A DNA stretch of 5,320 nucleotides from an uncultured Bacilli bacterium (GTDB lineage: Bacteria; Bacillota_I; Bacilli_A; RF39; UBA660). The translations under genes and the position numbers were made by a program. This document shows positions 1-5,260 of this stretch, piece by piece. The DNA lies in NCBI GenBank assembly GCA_934096785.1, contig CAKONA010000079.1, forward strand, positions 1-5,320. The letters are read 5' to 3'. The notes below the pieces were generated by a model. It did not search any database and was not told the DNA's origin. It saw nothing but the letters and a program-made list of their open reading frames with translations. Within the stretch, counting starts at the first letter, position 1. Each line of letters opens with the position of its first letter.

Positions 1-306
1 ACTGTTGAAAATAATGGAGATATGATTACATCATATGACTTAGTGTGGAGTGAGCTTGATAATAGTAGTAAACTTACTATTAAGGCAATATGTGATAGTA
101 TGAATGAAAATGATATTATGAGTGGCAGTTGTAATAACATTGATGAAGAAGATATAACTGGTTATAGTATTAAATCAAATATAAATATAAGTCCAGGAAT
201 AAAACATAGATATAAAGTACTAATAACATATAAAGATAATGAAGTGTCAGAAGTTAAGGTATTTAGAGGAATTATAAATGCTAAAAATGAAGTAATAAAT
301 AATTGA
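1..306 (+). CDS. 3' end of an unrecognised gene, probably an extracytoplasmic beta-rich protein (5' partial)
   Basis: The reading frame is open from the first base of the window and stops at TGA 304-306, so 101 C-terminal residues of a longer protein are visible. An ATG at 22 is in frame, but it has no ribosome binding site upstream and should not be taken as the start. The residues alternate polar and hydrophobic positions (for example SKLTIKAICDS, GYSIKSNINISPG and HRYKVLITYKDNE), which suggests a beta-sandwich. Two Cys lie 13 residues apart (31 and 44 of the visible part) and could form a disulfide. There is no membrane segment or sorting signal at the C-terminus. I do not recognise the family. 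A surface or pilus-associated protein is a guess based on composition and on the prepilin genes further downstream. The stop codon overlaps the -35 box of the next promoter, so the gene ends exactly where the next transcription unit begins. Confidence 0.7.
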   Translation, partial: TVENNGDMITSYDLVWSELDNSSKLTIKAICDSMNENDIMSGSCNNIDEEDITGYSIKSNINISPGIKHRYKVLITYKDNEVSEVKVFRGIINAKNEVINN

Positions 307-331
307 CAACTAAAAAATATAGTTGTATAAT
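303..331 (+). promoter_or_regulatory. Consensus sigma-A promoter of the T-box/HD/valS operon
   Basis: A perfect -35 box TTGACA (303-308) and a perfect -10 box TATAAT (326-331) are separated by the ideal 17 nt. Transcription should start near 338, a short distance before T-box stem I. The -35 box overlaps the TGA stop of the upstream gene. A strong constitutive promoter is expected for a T-box operon, where control is at termination and not at initiation. Confidence 0.9.
306..326 (+). repeat. Inverted repeat in the promoter spacer (7-nt arms)
   Basis: ACAACTA (306-312) and TAGTTGT (320-326) are perfect inverted copies around a 7-nt A-rich centre. They fill the spacer and touch both promoter boxes. 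In RNA from the upstream gene this could be a weak AT-rich hairpin just after the stop codon, but the downstream T-run is poor, so it is at best a weak terminator. It could also be an operator, or chance in AT-rich DNA. The symmetry is seen; its function is not. Confidence 0.4.
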
Positions 332-504
332 TTGCTTTATAAAGCGATGAGCAAGAGGAGTAACGTATACTACTTAATAGAGATGAAGAGTCATTGGTTG
401 GAAGCTTTTCTTAAGAAAAGGTATGTGAAGGTAGCTTGTGAGTTAACTACTGAAAGTAAGTAAGTTGTTACGTATATATGCGTTAAATATTTAGAGTATA
501 AAAT

Positions 505-532
505 AAGGTGGTACCACGACATGTTCGTCCTT
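505..532 (+). promoter_or_regulatory. T-box antiterminator
   Basis: AAGG (505-508) pairs with CCTT (529-532), and ACGA (516-519) pairs with TCGT (525-528) around a 5-nt loop. The 7-nt bulge TGGTACC (509-515) is left on the 5' strand. This is the standard T-box antiterminator layout, in which uncharged tRNA binds the TGGN of the bulge and stabilises the fold so that RNA polymerase reads on into the HD gene and valS. Confidence 0.85.
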
Positions 533-547
533 TGGTATTGCCTTTTT
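505..547 (+). terminator. Leader (attenuator) terminator of the T-box
   Basis: Bases 505-515 can pair without a gap to 534-544 (11 pairs, three of them G.U), followed by T543-T547 and more T-rich sequence. The inner ACGA/TCGT hairpin (516-519 with 525-528) stays on top. This fold takes AAGG away from CCTT 529-532 and buries the whole tRNA-binding bulge, so it excludes the antiterminator. It should end transcription when tRNA-Val is charged. Confidence 0.8.
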
Positions 548-551
548 ATTT

Positions 552-556
552 GGGAG
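552..556 (+). promoter_or_regulatory. Ribosome binding site that decides the HD gene start
   Basis: GGGAG at 552-556 is only 1 nt from the in-frame GTG at 558, too close for initiation there, but 10 nt from the ATG at 567. This favours the ATG. A second in-frame ATG at 576 is less well placed. Confidence 0.55.
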
Positions 557-566
557 TGTGAGAAGA

Positions 567-1316
567 ATGAATGAAATGAATGAGAATTTTGATGAATTTG
601 ATAAGTATGTAACTGGGTTTGATTTTGAAGATGATAAAATAAAATATAAATATAGTCACTCATATAGAGTTATGCATCAAAGTGATGAAATATCTTATAC
701 ATTAAATCTTGATGAAGAAGATAACTATTTAGCTTGTTTAATTGGTTTACTTCATGATTTTGGTAGATTTGAACAATGGACTCAATATAAGACATTTAGT
801 GATAGTAAAAGTATCGATCATGCTGATTTGGGTGTTAAATTATTATTTGAAGATGGACTTATTAAGAACTTTAAACTTAATAAGGAAGACTATGATATAG
901 TAAGTAAGGCAATAAAATATCATAATAAACTAGAGGTGCCTGATGATTTAACTGTTCGTGAAAAAATGCATGCTCAAATAATAAGAGATGCTGATAAGTT
1001 AGATATCTTGTATGCATTTTCTAGTCCTAGAATAATGGAGATTGATGATGATTATTCTGAAATAAGTGAAGAGATTAAGAAGGATTTCTTCTTACATAAG
1101 CCTGTTAAACGAGTCAATGAGAAGACTAAGAATGATGGAGTACTTGTATTTTTATCATTCGCTTATGATTTACATTATGACTATAGTCGTAGTTTAATTC
1201 TTGAAAAGGAATATTATGATAAAATGTTTGAACATGTTAAAGATAAGAAACTATTTAAACCTTATTTTGATGAGGTAAAGAAGTATTTAGAGGAGAGTGT
1301 TAAGGATGCTAAATAA
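567..1316 (+). CDS. HD-domain metal-dependent phosphohydrolase
   Basis: This 249-residue soluble protein has the metal-binding pattern of the HD superfamily: His31, the His63-Asp64 doublet in a GLLHDFGRFEQ context, further His85 and His119, and Asp141 in an RDADKLD motif. HD proteins use these residues to bind one or two metal ions and hydrolyse phosphate esters, often of nucleotides. The substrate here cannot be read from the sequence. The phrase LLHDxGRFEQ followed by DHAxLGVxxL is characteristic, from memory, of an uncharacterised HD family common in Firmicutes and Bacteroidetes. No signal peptide or membrane segment is present. It is the first gene behind the Val T-box, and its last 11 nt overlap the valS start, so the two are co-transcribed and probably translationally coupled. 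A GTG at 558 would add three residues but sits too close to the Shine-Dalgarno. Family assignment is firm; function is open. Confidence 0.9.
   Translation: MNEMNENFDEFDKYVTGFDFEDDKIKYKYSHSYRVMHQSDEISYTLNLDEEDNYLACLIGLLHDFGRFEQWTQYKTFSDSKSIDHADLGVKLLFEDGLIKNFKLNKEDYDIVSKAIKYHNKLEVPDDLTVREKMHAQIIRDADKLDILYAFSSPRIMEIDDDYSEISEEIKKDFFLHKPVKRVNEKTKNDGVLVFLSFAYDLHYDYSRSLILEKEYYDKMFEHVKDKKLFKPYFDEVKKYLEESVKDAK
1291..1297 (+). promoter_or_regulatory. Ribosome binding site of valS inside the HD gene
   Basis: AGGAGAG (1291-1297) lies in the last codons of the HD gene. It is 8-10 nt before the ATG at 1306 but overlaps or abuts the in-frame GTG at 1297, so the ATG is the credible valS start. Confidence 0.6.
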
Positions 1317-3831
1317 GAAATATAATCATAAAGAAGTTGAAGATGGAAAGTATCAAATGTGGCTTGATAGCAAATGTTTTGAAGCTGGAGATAAGAGTAA
1401 AGATGCTTTCACTATTGTTATACCACCACCTAATGTTACAGGTAATCTTCATTTAGGACATGCACTTAATGGTAGTATACAAGATGTTATTATTAGATAT
1501 AAAAAGATGAAAGGTTTTGATACATTATGGCTTCCAGGAATGGACCATGCAGCTATTGCGACTGAAGCTAAAGTTGTTAATAGACTTAAAGAAAATGGAA
1601 TTAATAAGTATGAACTTGGTCGTGAAGGATTTTTAAAAGAATGTTGGAAGTGGACTGATGAACATAGAAGTAATATTCATAAGCAATGGGAAACTTTAGG
1701 CCTTAGTGTTGACTATAGTCGTGAGAGATTTACACTTGATGCTGGTCTTAATGATGCGGTTAATGAAGTATTTATTAGATTATACAATGAAGGATTAATC
1801 TATCGTGGAGAAAAGATTATTAACTGGGATCCAGTTGCGAAGACTGCTCTTTCAAATGAGGAAGTTATTTATAAAGATGATGAAGGTGCTTTTTATCATT
1901 TAAAATATTATATAGATGGAACTAGTGATTACTTAGATGTAGCTACTACTAGACCTGAAACTTTATTTGGAGATACTGCGGTTGCTGTTAATCCAGAAGA
2001 CGAAAGATACAAAGATTTAATTGGTAAGATGGTAGTACTTCCAATTGTTAATAAATTAATACCTATTATAGGAGATGAACATGCTGATCCTGAGTTTGGT
2101 ACTGGTGTAGTTAAAATTACTCCTGCACATGATCCTAATGACTTTGAAGTTGGTGAAAGACATAACTTAGAGAGAATTCTAATTATGAATGAAGATGCTA
2201 CAATGAATGAGAATACAGGTAAATATAATGGTATGTCTCGTGAAAAATGTAGAGAAGAGTTACTTAAAGATTTGGAGAGTCAAGATTTATTAATTAGTAT
2301 TGAAAAGATGGTTCATAGTGTAGGTCATTCTGAGAGAACTGATGCTGTTGTTGAACCATACTTATCTAAGCAATGGTTTGTTGATATGAAAGGTATGAGT
2401 AAAGACTTATTAGATGCTCAAAAAGGTGGAAGTAATAAGATTAATTTTATACCTAAGAGATTTGAAAAGATATTAAATCACTGGATGGAAGACTGTCATG
2501 ATTGGTGTATTAGTCGTCAATTATGGTGGGGACACAGAATACCTGCTTGGTATAAAGATGATGAAGTTAAAGTACAAAAGGAATGTCCAGGAGAAGGATG
2601 GGTACAAGATGAAGATGTGTTAGATACTTGGTTTAGTAGTGCTTTGTGGCCATTTAGTACTCTTGGTTGGCCAAATAAAACTGAAGATTTAGAAAGATAT
2701 TTCCCAACTGATGTACTTGTAACAGCATATGATATTATATTCTTCTGGGTTGCTCGTATGGCATTTTCATCTCTTAAACAAATGAATAGTCGTCCATTTA
2801 AAGATTGTATTATTCATGGACTTATTCGTGATAAGCAAGGAAGAAAAATGTCTAAATCATTAGGTAATGGAATAGATCCAATGGACTTAATAGATGAATA
2901 TGGATGTGATGCGTTAAGATTCTATTTGACAACTACATCAGCTATGGGAATGGATATACGTTTTGATACTGATAAAGTAGCGTCTACTTGGAATTTCATT
3001 AATAAATTATGGAATGCATCTAGATTTGTACTTATGAAATTAGAAGGCTTTAAGAAAGAAGACTATACATTAAAGAATTTAGATGATAGTGATAAGTGGA
3101 TTCTTACTAAACTTAATGAAACAATTAAGAAAGTTACTAAATCTATGGACAAATATGAACTTAATAATGCTGGAAGTGAATTATATTCATTTATATGGGA
3201 TGATTTTTGTGATAAATATATAGAAATGTCTAAATTTAGTGAAAGTAATGAGACTAAGAGTACACTTTTATATACAATTACTGCTATAGTTAAAATGATG
3301 CATCCATTTATGCCATTTGTTACTGAAGAAATATATAGTAATTTTGAAATAAAAGATACTGATATTCTTCTTATGAGTGAGTATCCAAGTTATGATAAGA
3401 AACTAGTATTTAAGAATGAAACTAAAGAAATAGATGAATTGCTTGAATATGTAACATTATTTAGAAATAAGAAGGCTGAAAGTAAAATAACTAGTGAATT
3501 TGAAGTAATAGATTATAATAATAATGATTTACTTAATAAGATGCTTAAATTAAGTGAAAAGATAGTTAGTGAAAGTAAATATAATGATAAACTTACTATT
3601 GAGTTATATAGTTATAAATTTGATATATTCTTTGATAACTCTAAGAATAGTGAAGAAGAAGAATTAAAGCGTAAAGAAGAAATAGAAAAGTTAGAGGCAT
3701 CTATAAGTAGACGTAAGAAATTACTATCTAATGAAAATTATGTAAATAAGGCACCTGAAGCTATTGTTAATAAGGAAAGAGAAGACTTAGATAAAGAAGA
3801 AAAGAGACTAGAAATTCTTAAAAAGAACTAG
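1306..3831 (+). CDS. valS: Valyl-tRNA synthetase (ValRS)
   Basis: This class I synthetase attaches valine to tRNA-Val in the cytoplasm using ATP. It has 841 residues, slightly shorter than the roughly 880 of the Bacillus enzyme. In order: the HIGH signature as HLGH at 49-52, in PPPNVTGNLHLGH; the CP1 editing domain with TTRPET at 214-219 and HDPND at 275-279, which clears mischarged Thr-tRNA; the second catalytic part with DWCISRQLWWGHRIPAW from 399; KMSKS at 514-518; the anticodon-binding domain opening with WILTKLN at 598-604; and a charged C-terminal coiled-coil arm at about 782-841 with the ValRS-typical LSNENYVNKAPEAIVNKERE. The insert after HRIPAWY is short and has a single Cys, so no zinc knuckle is present there. 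The segment before the coiled coil (about 700-780) is poorly conserved. It overlaps the HD gene by 11 nt and is governed by the upstream T-box. Confidence 0.98.
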   Translation: MLNKKYNHKEVEDGKYQMWLDSKCFEAGDKSKDAFTIVIPPPNVTGNLHLGHALNGSIQDVIIRYKKMKGFDTLWLPGMDHAAIATEAKVVNRLKENGINKYELGREGFLKECWKWTDEHRSNIHKQWETLGLSVDYSRERFTLDAGLNDAVNEVFIRLYNEGLIYRGEKIINWDPVAKTALSNEEVIYKDDEGAFYHLKYYIDGTSDYLDVATTRPETLFGDTAVAVNPEDERYKDLIGKMVVLPIVNKLIPIIGDEHADPEFGTGVVKITPAHDPNDFEVGERHNLERILIMNEDATMNENTGKYNGMSREKCREELLKDLESQDLLISIEKMVHSVGHSERTDAVVEPYLSKQWFVDMKGMSKDLLDAQKGGSNKINFIPKRFEKILNHWMEDCHDWCISRQLWWGHRIPAWYKDDEVKVQKECPGEGWVQDEDVLDTWFSSALWPFSTLGWPNKTEDLERYFPTDVLVTAYDIIFFWVARMAFSSLKQMNSRPFKDCIIHGLIRDKQGRKMSKSLGNGIDPMDLIDEYGCDALRFYLTTTSAMGMDIRFDTDKVASTWNFINKLWNASRFVLMKLEGFKKEDYTLKNLDDSDKWILTKLNETIKKVTKSMDKYELNNAGSELYSFIWDDFCDKYIEMSKFSESNETKSTLLYTITAIVKMMHPFMPFVTEEIYSNFEIKDTDILLMSEYPSYDKKLVFKNETKEIDELLEYVTLFRNKKAESKITSEFEVIDYNNNDLLNKMLKLSEKIVSESKYNDKLTIELYSYKFDIFFDNSKNSEEEELKRKEEIEKLEASISRRKKLLSNENYVNKAPEAIVNKEREDLDKEEKRLEILKKN

Positions 3832-3843
3832 TCTTTTTCTTTT
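3805..3843 (+). terminator. Intrinsic terminator overlapping the end of valS
   Basis: AGACTAG (3805-3811) pairs with CTAGTCT (3828-3834), followed by the T-tract TTTTTCTTTT (3834-3843). A second small hairpin, TTCTT (3815-3819) with AAGAA (3823-3827), fits inside the loop, and the outer stem can extend downward with A-T and G.T pairs to about 3801/3838. The valS stop TAG (3829-3831) is in the descending arm, so the hairpin is partly made of coding sequence. It closes the T-box/HD/valS unit. Confidence 0.8.
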
Positions 3844-3863
3844 AAAAATGATATTATTAAAAT

Positions 3864-3873
3864 AGGATGGTGA
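3864..3873 (+). promoter_or_regulatory. Strong ribosome binding site of the first prepilin gene
   Basis: AGGATGGTGA is the extended Shine-Dalgarno AGGAGGTGA with one inserted T, and it ends 3 nt before the ATG at 3877. The strength suggests a well-translated product, as expected for a major pilin. Confidence 0.6.
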
Positions 3874-3876
3874 GAT

Positions 3877-4398
3877 ATGAAAAAGGGTGGATTTACTTTA
3901 ATAGAGTTGCTTGCAGTTATTGCTATACTTAGTATGCTTGCTTTAATAGCTGTTCCTAATGCTATAGAAATATATAACGAAGGAATAAAGAAAGAGATGA
4001 AGATTCAAGAAAGCAATGTTAAAGATGCAGCTAACTTGTATGTAGAAGATTATTGTACTGATAGGATAGATGAAAGTTTAACTTGTCCTCGTACTTATGA
4101 AAATGGACATTATGATCAAAGACTTGGCTATATAGTTGAAAAATATGTATGTCTTAAAGATTTACAGAATGCTAAAGATAAATATATCAGTGATGTTAGA
4201 TACAAGAATGATGATTGTGATGGATTTGTAGTGTATCATTTAGATGAGAGAACTGGTACTTATGGTGATGCTAAAACCTATTTGTATTGTGGCTATGGTG
4301 GACTTGATGAAAATGGACATATATATAGTTATAAAACAGATGACACAATAAATATAAATAATTATTTAGAATGTATTACTGCATGGAAAGCACAATAG
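3877..4398 (+). CDS. Type IV prepilin-like protein, first of a tandem pair
   Basis: This 173-residue protein begins with a class III prepilin leader: MKKGG, then the cleavage and methylation site before Phe6 (+1), with Glu at +5 of the mature chain (FTLIE). A hydrophobic helix follows to about residue 27, which anchors the precursor in the membrane and packs in the filament core. A prepilin peptidase cuts after Gly5. After the amphipathic helix to about residue 58, the head has six Cys (60, 70, 92, 114, 138, 166), which could make three disulfides outside the membrane. Likely role: pilin or pseudopilin of a type IV pilus or ComG-like competence system; no assembly ATPase or peptidase gene is visible here. 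It forms an operon with the paralogue 22 nt downstream. The two are about 76% identical over the first 138 residues (counted by eye) and differ most at 74-88 and after 138. Pilin class is firm; the specific system is not. Confidence 0.92.
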   Translation: MKKGGFTLIELLAVIAILSMLALIAVPNAIEIYNEGIKKEMKIQESNVKDAANLYVEDYCTDRIDESLTCPRTYENGHYDQRLGYIVEKYVCLKDLQNAKDKYISDVRYKNDDCDGFVVYHLDERTGTYGDAKTYLYCGYGGLDENGHIYSYKTDDTININNYLECITAWKAQ

Positions 4399-4408
4399 AA
4401 TTTGAAAC

Positions 4409-4412
4409 GGAG
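4409..4412 (+). promoter_or_regulatory. Ribosome binding site of the second prepilin gene
   Basis: GGAG at 4409-4412 lies 8 nt before the ATG at 4421, inside the 22-nt gap after the first prepilin stop. It is weaker than the site before the first copy, so the second product may be less abundant. Confidence 0.55.
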
Positions 4413-4420
4413 AAAAAAAT

Positions 4421-4930
4421 ATGAAAAAGTATGGATTTACTTTAATAGAATTACTAGCTGTTATTGCTATACTTAGTATGCTTACTTTGATTGCTGTTCC
4501 TAATGCTATAGAAATATATAATGAAGGAATTAAGAAAGAAATGAAAGTACAGGAAAATAATGTTAAAGATGCAGCTAACTTATATGTTGAAGACTATTGT
4601 ACTGATAAAATAGATGATAGTTTAACTTGTCCTAATACTTATGAATATGGAATAACTAACTCAATTACTGGTATTACAAGTGAAAAATATGTTTGTCTTA
4701 GAGATTTACAAAGTACTGACTTTAAATATATTGGTGATGTTAAATATAAGAAAGATGATTGTGAAGGATTTGTAATATACTATTTAAATGAAAAGACTGG
4801 TACTTATGATAATCCTAAAACATATTTATATTGTGGATGGAATAGTAATAGGTCTTATAATTATATGACTGATGAAACATTTAATAGAAATGCCTATAAA
4901 ACATGTTTAATAAATGAATTACCTAGATGA
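4421..4930 (+). CDS. Type IV prepilin-like protein, second of a tandem pair
   Basis: This is a 169-residue paralogue of the preceding gene, with 56 of the first 60 residues identical. The leader is MKKYG with cleavage before Phe6 and Glu at +5, followed by the same hydrophobic helix. Six Cys stand at 60, 70, 92, 114, 138 and 162; the first five are at the same positions as in the first copy and the sixth is shifted by the shorter tail. Conserved blocks include DAANLYVEDYC, DDCxGFV and KTYLYCG. The loop at about 76-88 and the C-terminal 30 residues differ, as expected if the exposed head surface has diverged while the filament core is kept. The gene clearly arose by tandem duplication. It ends in TGA, directly followed by a terminator, so the pair forms one unit. 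Whether it is a second major subunit, a minor pilin or a variant cannot be told from sequence alone. Confidence 0.92.
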   Translation: MKKYGFTLIELLAVIAILSMLTLIAVPNAIEIYNEGIKKEMKVQENNVKDAANLYVEDYCTDKIDDSLTCPNTYEYGITNSITGITSEKYVCLRDLQSTDFKYIGDVKYKKDDCEGFVIYYLNEKTGTYDNPKTYLYCGWNSNRSYNYMTDETFNRNAYKTCLINELPR

Positions 4931-4953
4931 AACTATTTTAGTTTCTTTTTCTT
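4929..4953 (+). terminator. Intrinsic terminator after the prepilin pair
   Basis: GAAACTA (4929-4935) and TAGTTTC (4939-4945) form a perfect 7-bp stem with a TTT loop, followed directly by TTTTTCTTT (4946-4954). The stem starts within the TGA stop codon of the second prepilin gene. It is AT-rich but compact, with a good T-tract. Confidence 0.8.
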
Positions 4954-4976
4954 TGAAATTATTGTATACTTATGGT

Positions 4977-4984
4977 GGTGAAGG
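4977..4984 (+). promoter_or_regulatory. Ribosome binding site that decides the comN-like start
   Basis: GGTGA at 4977-4981, within GGTGGTGAAGG, lies 5 nt before the ATG at 4987. The earlier in-frame ATG at 4972 has no Shine-Dalgarno upstream and its own codons overlap this purine-rich site, so 4987 is the better start. Confidence 0.6.
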
Positions 4985-4986
4985 TT

Positions 4987-5259
4987 ATGAATGATTCTAT
5001 GGAATTTAAAAGTGCTAAAGAATTATATGATAGAGTGAGTCCTGCCTTATATTCTAAAGTTAAAGAAGTAAGAAACTTAGGATTTAAATACATCACTGAA
5101 AAAGATGTATGGAACTATTTAGTTAATAGTACTTGGAAGACTAAAAGAAACTTACAACTTCATGATTTAATAAGTGATATATTATATGCTGATAATAGTA
5201 AACTTAATGATTATGTAGTAGAGAAAATGAAAAATTTAAGAAAAGATGAGGAGAGATAA
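4987..5259 (+). CDS. comN: ComN-like post-transcriptional regulator
   Basis: This 90-residue soluble protein matches, by recall, the small Post_transc_reg (ComN, formerly YrzD) family. The conserved segment is about residues 17-66: a Pro-x-Leu-x-Ser-Lys-Val start, then LGFKYITEKDVWNYL, an aromatic-Lys pair (WK), and LHDLISDILYADN. Length and residue order fit. In Bacillus subtilis ComN acts after transcription on the comE operon mRNA (DNA-uptake genes) and interacts with DivIVA. Whether this homologue has the same target is unknown. The gene has a probable start at ATG 4987; starting at 4972 would add five residues. It lies 56 nt after the prepilin pair behind a terminator, and its TAA is 1 nt before the next ATG, so it is co-transcribed with the downstream membrane protein. 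The tail is charged and rich in Lys, Glu and Arg. Confidence 0.75.
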   Translation: MNDSMEFKSAKELYDRVSPALYSKVKEVRNLGFKYITEKDVWNYLVNSTWKTKRNLQLHDLISDILYADNSKLNDYVVEKMKNLRKDEER

Positions 5260-5260
5260 C

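Larger units (their letters stand above)
338..547 (+). promoter_or_regulatory. T-box riboswitch leader, tRNA-Val specific (GUA specifier)
   Basis: This untranslated stretch carries the parts of a T-box leader. Stem I: a lower helix pairs 351-355 with 435-439, and an upper helix pairs 364-370 with 421-427. Between them is an internal loop with the typical AGTA on its 5' side (359-362) and AAG-GTA-G on its 3' side, so the specifier triplet is GTA (Val) at 431-433. Possible tandem G.A pairs (349-350 with 440-441) sit below the lower helix, as in the family's GA/kink-turn motif. A short hairpin at about 470-483 may be stem III. The T-box sequence AAGGTGGTACCACG is at 505-518; its TGGT (509-512) matches the ACCA 3' end expected for tRNA-Val. 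Specifier, T-box end and downstream valS agree. The stem I apex (371-420) was not resolved in detail. Helices were paired by eye, not computed. Confidence 0.93.

Noticed and set aside
22..306. Complete small gene starting at ATG 22
   Set aside because: The frame is open to the window edge and no Shine-Dalgarno precedes the ATG, so it is better read as the 3' part of a longer gene.
391..663. 90-codon open frame on the minus strand
   Set aside because: It lies antisense to the T-box leader and the start of the HD gene. It has no ribosome binding site or recognisable motif, and the T-box structure explains the region.
3829..3863. Promoter for the prepilin pair (TATTAT at 3852-3857 or TAAAAT at 3858-3863)
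   Set aside because: Both -10-like hexamers are plausible in AT-rich DNA, but neither has a convincing -35 box (best three of six) at 17 nt. A promoter is expected after the valS terminator but cannot be placed with confidence.
3877..4930. Mobile element or phase-variable cassette around the pilin duplication
   Set aside because: No terminal inverted repeats, recombinase gene, recombination sites or long perfect direct repeats flank the copies. Ordinary tandem gene duplication explains the similarity.
4942..4970. Promoter for the comN-like gene (TATACT at 4965-4970)
   Set aside because: The -10 hexamer is good, but the -35 position falls in the terminator T-tract with a poor match. The start of transcription would fall at about 4977, inside the ribosome binding site. 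It is possible but not supported enough to annotate.
4928..4980. TGA read as tryptophan (Mycoplasma-like code), extending the second prepilin
   Set aside because: A terminator hairpin begins at the TGA, read-through would give a low-complexity Phe-rich tail, and TGG encodes Trp at conserved ValRS positions. The standard code fits.
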